From Clostridiales bacterium (GTDB lineage: Bacteria; Bacillota; Clostridia; Oscillospirales; Acutalibacteraceae): DNA of 44,455 nucleotides. Below the pieces are notes generated by a model that made no database searches, was not told where the DNA came from, and was given only the letters and a program-made list of their open reading frames with translations. The position numbers and the translations under genes were made by a program. The DNA lies in contig JAAYIY010000024.1 in NCBI GenBank assembly GCA_012523185.1, forward strand, positions 1 through 44,455. Reading direction: 5' to 3'. Shown piece by piece: positions 17,190 through 28,052 of the stretch; position 1 is the first letter of the stretch; each line of letters starts with the position of its first letter.

Positions 17190-17411
17190 ATGTCAAAGGC
17201 TTTACTGAAAATCGCAGGCTCCTTCAGCAGTGACGACATTGACAAGATAACAAAGGGCTTTGAAAAGCTTTTGGGGCGGCAGATAGATTTTGAAATAGTT
17301 GAGGACAGCTCCCTTATAGGGGGCTTTGCCGCATATATAAACGGCAAGGTATATGACTCAACCGTCGCCCTGCAGCTCAAAAACATCAGGCGCGGCTTTC
17401 TCAAGGATTAG
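17190..17411 (+). CDS. atpH: F1Fo ATP synthase delta subunit, C-terminal domain only
   Basis: Only 73 residues, against about 175-180 for normal delta. The whole protein aligns with the last 60-70 residues of delta: SSDDIDKITKGFEKLLGRQI matches the LSEEQLAKI...KRLSRKV region, and LIGGFAAYINGKVYDSTV matches the C-terminal beta/loop segment. The N-terminal helical bundle that binds the alpha-subunit N-termini is absent. The start ATG has AGGGAG 8 nt upstream; an overlapping GTG at 17181 would add three residues. There is no room upstream for a lost N-terminus because atpF ends at 17184, so this is not a simple frameshift. It presumably links b to the F1 head in a reduced way. Confidence 0.85.
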   Translation: MSKALLKIAGSFSSDDIDKITKGFEKLLGRQIDFEIVEDSSLIGGFAAYINGKVYDSTVALQLKNIRRGFLKD

Positions 17412-17420
17412 GGAGTTTAT

Positions 17421-18924
17421 ATGGATAATGATTTTAAGTCTATAGGCACATTTCTGAAGGAAAAATTAAAGAAGTTTGAATACACTCCCAAGGAGTATGA
17501 ATACGGCGTCGTCAAGAGCTGCGCTGATGAAATCGCGCGTATAGACGGCTTGCCGCGCTGCCGCTATGGGGAGCTTTTAGAGTTTGGCGGCTCCGAATAC
17601 GGGATTGCGCTTGAGCTTCGTGAAAACGCCGTCGATGCCGTTCTGCTTAACAAAAGCGGCACAGTCGTTCCCGGCGAAATGGTCAGCCAGACCGGCAGAG
17701 TTGCACAGGTGTGTGTCGGCGACGGGCTTTTGGGAAGAATCATAGACCCGATTGGCAGGCCGTTGGACGGTCTCGGCGCCGTGCCGTCAGACGAGTTTCG
17801 CCCGCTTGAGTCGCACGCGCCCACCATCATGCAGCGGACAGGCGTAAACACTCCGCTCGAAACAGGAATCCTTGCAATCGACAGCATGATTCCAATCGGC
17901 AGAGGGCAAAGAGAGCTTATAATCGGCGACAGGCAGACAGGGAAAACATCCATCGCCCTCACGGCAATAATAAACCAAAAAAAGGACGATGTTTTCTGCG
18001 TTTATTGCGCAATAGGGCAAAAAGCGTCAAGTATCGCCCAAGTCGCCGCAAAGCTTAAAAGCGTCGGCGCTCTTGACAACACTGTAATTGTCGCCTCGAC
18101 AGCAGACGACTGCGCGTCGATGCAGTATTTAACTCCTTATTCAGGCTGCGCGATAGCCGAAAAGTTTATGCGCGACGGCAGGGACGCGCTCATTGTTTAT
18201 GACGACCTTAGCAAGCACGCCGCGGCGTACAGGGCAATGTCGCTGCTGCTGCGCCGCCCGTCAGGCAGGGAAGCGTACCCGGGCGATGTATTTTATCTCC
18301 ACAGCAGGCTGCTTGAGCGTTCGGCAAAGCTGTCCGACGAATATGGCGGCGGCTCCTTGACCGCTTTGCCGATAGTCGAAACGATGTCGGGAGACATATC
18401 GGCATATATACCGACAAACGTCATCTCGATAACGGACGGTCAGATATATCTTGAAAGCGAGCTGTTTAACGCCGGAATACGTCCCGCCATAAATGTAGGG
18501 CTTTCAGTTTCCCGCGTCGGACGCTCCGCGCAGTATAAGGCTATGAGCGGCATTTCCGGCAACCTGCGCCTTGATCTCGCCCAATACAGGGACACAGCGA
18601 TTTTCGCGCAGTTCGGCGCTGATATTGATGAGTCCACTGCTTCCCTCCTGCGCCGCGGGGAGCGACTCACAGAGCTTTTAAAGCAGGCAAGAGACATTGT
18701 TTTTCCGCTTTCACGGCAAGTCGCCGTCCTGCTGTCTTACAACAACAATCACTTTGACGGCATAGACTTAAATAAAGTCGCCGCCGCGCGCGACGGTCTG
18801 CTTGAAAGATTGGAAAGCAGCATCGGCGACACAATGCGCTCCATCGACGGCTCCGGAGAGCTTTCCGAAAACGATATGAATATTCTGACGCAGGCGTCGG
18901 GCGCTTTTTTTGAGGAGCTGAAAA

Positions 18925-18938
<14 letters not shown>
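17421..18938 (+). CDS. atpA: F1Fo ATP synthase subunit alpha (AtpA)
   Basis: Non-catalytic alpha subunit of F1, 505 residues. It has Walker A GDRQTGKTSIA, the SRVGRSAQ segment near residue 360 and the usual C-terminal helical domain. An N-terminal helix (about residues 5-22, SIGTFLKEKLKKFEYT) is present, which in other bacteria docks onto the delta N-terminal domain that is missing here. It starts after GGGAG, 9 bp past atpH. Confidence 0.96.
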
Positions 18939-21589
<2,651 letters not shown>

Positions 21590-21766
21590 AACAGACGTGC
21601 GAACTTAAATCGGCTTTTTAAAGTCTGTTAAAATGAAGGCTTTTGCTTTTTTGGTTTGACCGGAGCTTTTGCCGCAAAGCAATTTCATATGATATTTTCA
21701 TAAAAAAACAAGAAAAGACTTCCGGAAATTTTGCGCGGCAAAAAAGATTCCTGAAAAATTTGTGTG

Positions 21767-21795
21767 TTGACTTTATTATAAGAATCTGTTATTAT
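21767..21795 (+). promoter_or_regulatory. Sigma-A promoter upstream of the activase operon
   Basis: TTGACT (21767-21772), 17-bp spacer, TATTAT (21790-21795), identical in both boxes to the atp promoter. The predicted leader is about 150 nt before the GTG at 21952. Confidence 0.7.
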
Positions 21796-21818
21796 TTCGT
21801 TCGTAATGGGCAAGGGGT

Positions 21819-21855
21819 TGTATATGCTGCGGAGTAGTGACCCGCATCGTATACA
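21819..21855 (+). promoter_or_regulatory. Stem-loop in the leader of the activase mRNA
   Basis: The arms TGTATATGCTGCGG (21819-21832) and CCGCATCGTATACA (21842-21855) pair along 14 positions with one mismatch and one wobble around a 9-nt loop. It lies just after the predicted transcription start and no T-tract follows. It may be an mRNA-stabilising 5' hairpin or part of a regulatory leader. I do not recognise a known riboswitch. Nothing else is evident in the 362-bp gap 21590-21951. Confidence 0.55.
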
Positions 21856-21951
21856 TCTTCTTGCTTATTATTTTGTTTTGGCGCTGTTTGCAAAAGATTT
21901 TTAACTTTACTGAAACACATTAATATAAGAACTAACTGCGGAGGTGCGTTT

Positions 21952-24849
21952 GTGAGAATAGGGCTGGATGTCGGCTCGACGACAATAAAATGTGTCGTCA
22001 TGGACGACAATGAAAACATTATTTTTAAAAGCTATGAAAGGCATTATTCACATATCGTGGAAAGCGCCCATAAGGTGCTTGGCGGGATTGTCGAAAAGTT
22101 TGGAGATTGCGAGGCATTCCTTTCAATTTCCGGCTCGGCGGGGATGGGCATGGCGCAAAAGTGCCGTATTCCCTTTGTGCAAGAGGTTTTTGCGACAAGA
22201 GTCGCCGCCGGGAAATACACGCCCGACGCCGACGTCATCATCGAGCTTGGCGGAGAGGACGCTAAAATCATCTTTTTGTCAAACGGCATGGAGGTTCGCA
22301 TGAACGGCTCCTGCGCCGGCGGCACGGGAGCGTTTATCGACCAGATGGCGGCTTTGCTTGACGTTTCTGTCGAGGAGCTTGACGAGCTTGCCGCCACGAG
22401 CGAAAAGGTTTACACAGTCGCCTCCCGCTGCGGCGTTTTTGCAAAAACCGACATACAGCCGCTTTTAAACCAAGGCGCGCAAAAACGCGATATTGCCGCG
22501 AGCATCTTTTACGCCGTCGTCAACCAAACAGTCGGCGGTCTTGCTCAAGGCCGCCCAATCAAAGGAAACATTGTCTATCTGGGCGGTCCGATAACCTTTT
22601 TGCCGCAGCTTAAAAAAGCTTTTGACAAAACACTCGGACTTGAGGGCGTTTGCCCGGAAAACTCACTTTATTTCGTGGCGTGCGGGGCGGCGCTGTACTC
22701 TGACGAAAAGCTCCTTCTAAGCGACGCCGCGGACAGGCTTTCAAAATATGACGGCGACGCGGGTTTCAGCTTCAACGAGCCGCTTTTTAAAGACCGTGAG
22801 GAATACGACAGCTTTATAAAGCGCCATGACAAAAACAAGGTCGAGCGCGGCGAGATTAACGATTCAACCGGCGCGGTGCATATCGGTGTTGACGCAGGCT
22901 CCACGACTGTCAAATGCGCCGTTATTGACGAAGGCGGCCGCCTGCTGCTTTCAAGCTACCAATCAAACAGCGGCAATCCCGTTCCGCAAGTCAAAGCCTT
23001 TCTCCAAAACCTTTACAGCGAGCATCCGGGCGTTGAAATCGCTTCTGTGACGACGACAGGCTACGGCGAGGACATCATCAAAAAGGCGTTCCACGCCGAT
23101 TTCGGCATTGTCGAGACAGTCGCTCATTTCACGGCCGCCAAAAAATTCATGCCCGACGTCGACTTTGTCATTGATATCGGCGGTCAGGATATGAAATGCT
23201 TTCAGATAAAAGACGGAATCATCACAAACATATTTTTAAACGAAGCGTGTTCCTCGGGCTGCGGTTCCTTTCTCCAAACATTTGCGGAGGCTTTGGGTCA
23301 CAATGTCGAGGACTTTTCCGAGATGGGGCTTTTTGCGCCCGCGCCTGTCGAGCTTGGTTCGCGCTGCACTGTTTTTATGAACTCAAGCATAAAGCAAGCG
23401 CAAAAAGACGGCGCCACACCCGACAATATTTCGGCGGGGCTTTCGATAAGCGTCGTCAAAAACGCTCTTTACAAGGTCATAAGGGCGCAGGATCCGCATA
23501 TGCTCGGCAGACATATAGTCGTGCAGGGCGGAACTTTCCTTAACAAGGCGGTTTTGCGCGCTTTTGAAAAAGAGCTTGACGCGCAAGTCGCCGCCCCCGA
23601 CATCGCCGGGCTTATGGGAGCTTACGGCGCGGCTCTTTACGGCATGAGCAAAAGCCCCTCCGAAAGCGGCGTCGCCGACAAGGAATCGCTTGATAATTTT
23701 ACTCACGACGTAAAGTCTGTTCGCTGCAGCGGCTGCGAAAATAATTGCCGCTTGACTGTAAACACCTTTTCCGGCGGCGGGAAATTCATCAGCGGAAACC
23801 GATGCGAGCGCCCCGTCACAAGCAAAAAGACTGACGAATCGCTCAATATATACAGCTTTAAGCGCTCACTGCTCGCCGATTACAAATCCTGCAAGGGTCC
23901 GCGCGGGACAATTGGGATACCGATGGGCTTGAATTTTTACGAAACTTATCCGTTTTGGCACACTCTTTTCACAAAGCTTGGGTTCGGCGTCGTCCGCTCC
24001 CCGAGGTCTGACAGAAAGCTTTACCTTGAGGGGCAATCAACCATCCCGTCCGACACAGTCTGTTTTCCCGCCAAGCTTCTCCACGGACACGTCGCGGAGC
24101 TTTGCAAGATGGACGAGGTTGACACAATTTTCTACCCGTGCATGACATACAACATCGACGAGGGCAAGGGCGACAACCATTACAACTGTCCTGTCGTTGC
24201 CTACTACCCCGAGGTAATAGCCGCCAGCATGAAGGAAGTGCTTTCAGGCAAGGTCTTTATTTATGATTATGTCGGCATTGATAAAAAACGATATTTCCCG
24301 CGCAAATTCACCGATATCCTCGCAAAGTATTATGACGGAATTACATATAAGGAAGTCAAGGCCGCGGCAAGGGAGGCCTATGCCGAATACGACAGGTTCC
24401 TTGAGCGTATCAGGGAAAAGGGCACGGAAATAATAAGTGAAGCGCGAAAGAAAAATATGTTGATCATTGTGCTGGCGGGCAGACCATATCACATTGACGA
24501 GGAGGTTTGCCACGGCATCGACACGCTTGTCGCGGGCTTTAACACAGCCGTCATTTCGGAGGACGCGATAAGTCATCTGACAAAAAAATTCAAAGCCGGT
24601 GTTCTTAACCAATGGACATACCACACACGGCTTTACTGTGCCGCTAAATATGTCTGCACACAGCCCGATATGCAAATCGTACAGCTGGTGTCGTTCGGCT
24701 GCGGCGTTGACGCCGTGACCACAGACGAGGTTCGCTCTATTCTTGAAAGCGGCGAAAAGATTTATACGCAGGTAAAAATTGATGAGATAACTAATCTCGG
24801 CGCCGTAAAGATAAGGCTGCGCAGTCTGTTGGCGGCTATCGGCTATTGA
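21952..24849 (+). CDS. 2-hydroxyacyl-CoA dehydratase activase-like protein, two ASKHA domains plus DUF2229-type region
   Basis: ATP-dependent activator of the BcrAD/BadFG/HgdC type. In that family ATP hydrolysis drives low-potential electron transfer to a partner iron-sulfur enzyme. It has two ASKHA ATPase domains (about 1-255 and 308-565), each with its own phosphate loop (GLDVGSTTIK and GVDAGSTTVK). Each also keeps the two Cys that hold the dimer-bridging 4Fe-4S cluster: Cys121 and Cys160, then Cys433 and Cys472. A Cys-rich linker (C592-x2-C595-x3-C599, C618) leads to a DUF2229-like domain (about 640-860). Start GTG after GCGGAGG. In many Clostridia this protein is fused to the next one as a single chain of about 1400 residues; here they are separate. 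The physiological substrate is unknown. Confidence 0.88.
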   Translation: MRIGLDVGSTTIKCVVMDDNENIIFKSYERHYSHIVESAHKVLGGIVEKFGDCEAFLSISGSAGMGMAQKCRIPFVQEVFATRVAAGKYTPDADVIIELGGEDAKIIFLSNGMEVRMNGSCAGGTGAFIDQMAALLDVSVEELDELAATSEKVYTVASRCGVFAKTDIQPLLNQGAQKRDIAASIFYAVVNQTVGGLAQGRPIKGNIVYLGGPITFLPQLKKAFDKTLGLEGVCPENSLYFVACGAALYSDEKLLLSDAADRLSKYDGDAGFSFNEPLFKDREEYDSFIKRHDKNKVERGEINDSTGAVHIGVDAGSTTVKCAVIDEGGRLLLSSYQSNSGNPVPQVKAFLQNLYSEHPGVEIASVTTTGYGEDIIKKAFHADFGIVETVAHFTAAKKFMPDVDFVIDIGGQDMKCFQIKDGIITNIFLNEACSSGCGSFLQTFAEALGHNVEDFSEMGLFAPAPVELGSRCTVFMNSSIKQAQKDGATPDNISAGLSISVVKNALYKVIRAQDPHMLGRHIVVQGGTFLNKAVLRAFEKELDAQVAAPDIAGLMGAYGAALYGMSKSPSESGVADKESLDNFTHDVKSVRCSGCENNCRLTVNTFSGGGKFISGNRCERPVTSKKTDESLNIYSFKRSLLADYKSCKGPRGTIGIPMGLNFYETYPFWHTLFTKLGFGVVRSPRSDRKLYLEGQSTIPSDTVCFPAKLLHGHVAELCKMDEVDTIFYPCMTYNIDEGKGDNHYNCPVVAYYPEVIAASMKEVLSGKVFIYDYVGIDKKRYFPRKFTDILAKYYDGITYKEVKAAAREAYAEYDRFLERIREKGTEIISEARKKNMLIIVLAGRPYHIDEEVCHGIDTLVAGFNTAVISEDAISHLTKKFKAGVLNQWTYHTRLYCAAKYVCTQPDMQIVQLVSFGCGVDAVTTDEVRSILESGEKIYTQVKIDEITNLGAVKIRLRSLLAAIGY

Positions 24850-24871
24850 CTTTTAAGAAAGGAACAAGCGC

Positions 24872-26179
24872 ATGGCAAAAAACAAAAACCCGGACAGGGT
24901 TGAATTCACAAAGGAAATGAAAAAACAAGGCTATAATATCCTTGTGCCCATGATGGCGCCCATTCATTTCAAAATGATAGAAAAGGCGTTCCGCGAAAAC
25001 GGATATCATTTGGTTTTGCTTTACAACAGCAGCAGAGCTGTCGTCGAGGAAGGACTTAAATATGTTCATAACGACACTTGCTATCCCGCGCTTCTTGTTA
25101 TCGGGCAGATGATAGACGCTTTAAACAGCGGCGACTACGACGTAAACCGCACCGCCTTGATGATAACACAGACAGGAGGCGGCTGCCGCGCGTCAAACTA
25201 CATACACCTGCTCCGCAAGGCCTTGAAAAAGGCGGGGTATGAGCAAGTCCCCGTCATAAGCCTAAACATATCAGGGCTTGAACGCAGCGAGGGCTTCAAG
25301 CTGACGCCGAAAATCGGGATTAGCTTTATGGCAGGGATTGTTTACGGCGACGTGCTGATGCTTTTGCACAATCAGACACGGTCATATGAGATTAACCCCG
25401 GCGAAAGCGCCGCTCTCGTTGAAACGTGGACAGACAAAATCGTGGCTCAGCTAAGCGGCGGGAAAGGCTGGCGCATGAAAGATGTAAAAGCTAACCTTGC
25501 GGCGATTACGGCTGATTTCGCGAAAATTCCAGTCAAAAGGACTCCAAAGGTCAAGGTCGGCGTCGTGGGTGAAATTTACGTCAAATATTCGAGCCTCGGA
25601 AACAACAATCTTGAGGACTTTCTCATCGCGGAAAACTGCGAGGTTTGCGTGCCCGGCATCATGGGCTTCGCTCTGTTCAAGGTTGATAACAGGCTTGAGG
25701 ACATAAAGCTTTACGGCGGCAAATACGCCAAAAAGGTCATTGTCACCTTCCTGATGGATTATCTGACAAAGCTTGAGGACGTCATAGTGGAGGCTGTTGA
25801 AAAGCATCCGCAATTCATGCCGCCGGCGCGCTATTCTCACATCAAAAAGCTTGTTGACGGCTTCATAGGATACGGCAACAAAATGGGTGAGGGCTGGCTT
25901 CTCACGGCGGAGATGGTCGAGCTTGTGGACAGCGGGTTTGAAAATATTGTCTGCACACAGCCGTTCGGCTGCCTGCCAAATCATATTTGTGCAAAGGGAA
26001 TGATAGGCAAGATAAGGGACAGCTACCAAAATTCAAACATCGTGCCGATAGACTATGACCCCAGCGCCTCCCCCGTCAACCAAGAAAACAGAATCAAGCT
26101 TATGCTTGCCGTCGCGAAAGAGCGGTTAAACGAGAGGGAGGAGCAAAAACAGCGCGAAAAGGACGCGGCTCTTGTCTGA
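24872..26179 (+). CDS. 2-hydroxyacyl-CoA dehydratase-like (HgdB/BcrBC-related) protein, partner of the activase
   Basis: A 435-residue protein matching the C-terminal part of the large activase/dehydratase fusion family and related to the dehydratase/reductase iron-sulfur subunits and double-cubane cluster proteins. Conserved-looking Cys motifs are NDTCYPALL, GGGCRAS, ENCEVC and CTQPFGCLPNHICAKG. It is presumably the electron acceptor of the upstream activase. It starts 22 bp downstream in a different frame with its own ribosome binding site (AAAGGAAC) and ATG, so the split is real. It ends in a charged Glu/Lys tail. thiN follows after 30 bp and is probably co-transcribed. Reaction unknown. 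Confidence 0.85.
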   Translation: MAKNKNPDRVEFTKEMKKQGYNILVPMMAPIHFKMIEKAFRENGYHLVLLYNSSRAVVEEGLKYVHNDTCYPALLVIGQMIDALNSGDYDVNRTALMITQTGGGCRASNYIHLLRKALKKAGYEQVPVISLNISGLERSEGFKLTPKIGISFMAGIVYGDVLMLLHNQTRSYEINPGESAALVETWTDKIVAQLSGGKGWRMKDVKANLAAITADFAKIPVKRTPKVKVGVVGEIYVKYSSLGNNNLEDFLIAENCEVCVPGIMGFALFKVDNRLEDIKLYGGKYAKKVIVTFLMDYLTKLEDVIVEAVEKHPQFMPPARYSHIKKLVDGFIGYGNKMGEGWLLTAEMVELVDSGFENIVCTQPFGCLPNHICAKGMIGKIRDSYQNSNIVPIDYDPSASPVNQENRIKLMLAVAKERLNEREEQKQREKDAALV

Positions 26180-26209
26180 CTTTATTTCGATGGAGGTGTA
26201 AGTCCGCCG

Positions 26210-26824
26210 ATGGAAAAGTGTTTTATCTTCGGGGCGGGCGAATATTTCGGCAGTCTGCCTGAAATTCCGCCCGACTGCTTTGTCATCGCGGCTGACGGAG
26301 GTTATTCACGCCTTGCGGCTGCCGGAATCGAGCCGGGGCTTATCGTCGGGGATTTTGACTCGCTCGGATATGTTCCCGCGTCTGACAACGTACTGAAATT
26401 CCGCTCCGAAAAAGACAAGACTGACACGGAGCTTGCAATCGACGAGGGGCTGAAGCGCGGCTGCCGCAAATTTTATATTTACGGCGGCACAGGCGGCAGG
26501 CTTGACCACACTCTCGCAAATATTCAATGTCTGGCGCGGCTTTCAAAGCTTGGCTTGCGCGGCTTTCTTTTTGGCGGCGGCTTTGCCGTCACAGCCTTGA
26601 CAGACGGCTCCATCGATTTTGACAAAAACCACAAAGGATATATATCTGTTTTCGCGCACGGCGGGTCTGCCTGCGGAGTAGATGAATCGGGCTTTAAATA
26701 TCGGCTCACAAACGCTACCCTTTCAAGCGACGCGCCCATCGGTGTCAGCAACGAGTTCACGGGGACAAAGGGCAAGGTTTCCGTAAAGCGCGGCACATTG
26801 ATTATTGTTTATCAAAACACTTGA
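26210..26824 (+). CDS. thiN: Thiamine pyrophosphokinase (ThiN)
   Basis: Transfers pyrophosphate from ATP to thiamine, giving the cofactor TPP. Family motifs are DGGYSRL with GLIVGDFDSLG, EKDKTDTELAI and YGGTGGRLDHTLANI. The length of 204 residues is normal. It follows the activase pair closely and lies just upstream of the TPP-riboswitch/thiT unit, whose -35 box overlaps its stop codon. Together the two genes salvage thiamine: ThiT imports it and ThiN activates it. Confidence 0.93.
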   Translation: MEKCFIFGAGEYFGSLPEIPPDCFVIAADGGYSRLAAAGIEPGLIVGDFDSLGYVPASDNVLKFRSEKDKTDTELAIDEGLKRGCRKFYIYGGTGGRLDHTLANIQCLARLSKLGLRGFLFGGGFAVTALTDGSIDFDKNHKGYISVFAHGGSACGVDESGFKYRLTNATLSSDAPIGVSNEFTGTKGKVSVKRGTLIIVYQNT

Positions 26825-26849
26825 CAAGCGGCTTTTGTTGATTTATAAT
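26821..26849 (+). promoter_or_regulatory. Consensus sigma-A promoter of the TPP riboswitch-thiT unit
   Basis: TTGACA (26821-26826), 17-bp spacer, TATAAT (26844-26849): a perfect match. The -35 box overlaps the thiN stop codon. Transcription would start near 26856, just before the riboswitch. Confidence 0.9.
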
Positions 26850-26868
26850 CTTTATGACAATTGAATAT

Positions 26869-26961
26869 GCCAAAGGGGTGCTGATGTTTTCGGCTGAGAT
26901 TGAGGCTTACAGCCTCTGACCCTGTGAACCTGATGCGGGTAATGCCGACGTAGGAATTGTT
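26869..26961 (+). promoter_or_regulatory. TPP riboswitch (THI element)
   Basis: The diagnostic segments occur in order: GGGGTGC, GGCTGAGAT, a variable stem (GAGGCTTACAGCCTC), ACCCTGTGAACCTGATG, then CGGGTAATGCCGACGTAGG. It senses thiamine pyrophosphate in the nascent mRNA and here controls thiT. Confidence 0.95.
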
Positions 26962-26967
26962 TCGTTG

Positions 26968-26995
26968 TGCCGTCGGGTTTCCGATTGGCATTTTT
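26968..26995 (+). terminator. Intrinsic terminator, expression platform of the TPP riboswitch
   Basis: Hairpin TGCCGTCGG / CCGATTGGCA with a GTTT loop, followed directly by TTTTT. It sits between the aptamer and thiT, so high TPP should cause premature termination. The aptamer's 3' part (TGCCGACG) resembles the left arm of the hairpin. Confidence 0.75.
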
Positions 26996-27051
26996 CTTTG
27001 TTTGCTCAATGCGGCATTTGCGCTAAAAGCATCTGAAAGGAATAAGAAGAA

Positions 27052-27681
27052 ATGAACGAAAAAATTCAGCGCCTCACAGTCAGCGGTATTTTTATCGCCC
27101 TTGCAACCGTCCTGTCCCTTTTGACAGTGGCTCAGCTTCCTTACGGCGGGTCTATAACGCCGTTCAGCATGCTTCCGATAGTAATGCTCGCTTATATTTA
27201 CGGTGTCAGGTGGGGTGTTTTGTCCGGCTTTGTTCACGGGCTTATTCAAGCCGCTTTCGGCGCCGCCGTTTCGTCCGCTTTTGCCGGTCAAAGCGTCGGG
27301 GCTATAGCCGGCATTTTATTTATTGATTACTGCGCGGCGTTTGCCGTCCTTGGTCTTGCCGGAATTTTCAAAGGCAAGTTAAAAAGTCACGGCGCGGCAT
27401 TTGTTCTCGGAACACTCGTATCAACGACCTTGCGCTACGCCGCGCACATCATTTCGGGCTGTATCTTTTTCGGCAGCTATGCCAATTGGTTTTTCAGCCA
27501 AGAGTCCGTGTCATCCTTCGGCACGGAAATTCTTGAGCGCTTCGGCGGCGCAAAGCTGATTTTAATATATTCGTCAATATATAACGCCACTTTCATGATT
27601 CCGGAAATAATCTTGACAACAGCCGCCGCGGCTCTCATAATTTCAGTCAAGCCCATAAGGCGTGAAATCATCGGCAAGTGA
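27052..27681 (+). CDS. thiT: Thiamine ECF transporter S component (ThiT)
   Basis: Substrate-binding membrane subunit of an energy-coupling-factor importer for thiamine. It is 209 residues with about six helices. The ThiT signature GGSITPFSMLPI comes early, followed by YIYGVRWGVLSGFVHGLIQ, and the ligand-side segment near FFGSYANWFF is present. It needs the shared EcfA/A'/T module, which is not in this window. The TPP riboswitch immediately upstream confirms the substrate assignment. Confidence 0.95.
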   Translation: MNEKIQRLTVSGIFIALATVLSLLTVAQLPYGGSITPFSMLPIVMLAYIYGVRWGVLSGFVHGLIQAAFGAAVSSAFAGQSVGAIAGILFIDYCAAFAVLGLAGIFKGKLKSHGAAFVLGTLVSTTLRYAAHIISGCIFFGSYANWFFSQESVSSFGTEILERFGGAKLILIYSSIYNATFMIPEIILTTAAAALIISVKPIRREIIGK

Positions 27682-27782
27682 GATTTTCGGGGCAAATTAA
27701 CAAAGCCGAACGCTTTATGATATCTCCAGTTTTGACATTTTTTATGTTTGTTAAAATTTCTTTTGCTTTCACTTTATGTTTC

Positions 27783-27820
27783 AAAAAGCGGTGATTTTAA
27801 AAAATATCACTGCTTTTTTT
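27783..27820 (+). terminator. Rho-independent terminator after thiT
   Basis: AAAAAGCGGTGAT paired with ATCACTGCTTTTTTT (one wobble), ending in a run of T. It lies about 100 bp past the thiT stop. Confidence 0.85.
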
Positions 27821-27881
27821 AATTTTTTTGCAAATCAAATCAAAAAACATCATTTTTTGATGTATTAAAGCTAAAAAGAGA

Positions 27882-27910
27882 TTGACATAAGCGGCTGAAT
27901 ATTTTAAAAT
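27882..27910 (+). promoter_or_regulatory. Sigma-A promoter of gdhA
   Basis: TTGACA (27882-27887), 17-bp spacer, TAAAAT (27905-27910). The predicted leader is about 135 nt and contains a short hairpin GTAATCC/GGATTAC (28000-28019), not a recognised riboswitch. Confidence 0.8.
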
Positions 27911-28052
27911 TAAACAATACTTTTATCGGGCGTGTGACTATGGGGAGTTTGTGTGTGCTTTCCGTGTCCGTTAAATCAAACGAAATCACGCCCCGCGGCG
28001 TAATCCTTTGCAGGATTACACGCAACTTAATTTTTGACGGAGGGAAGAGTAC

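Noticed and set aside
24845-24875. Split of activase and dehydratase-like genes as a frameshift
   Set aside because: A proper stop, a ribosome binding site (AAAGGAAC) and an ATG lie between the two frames, and the N-terminus of the second protein looks natural.
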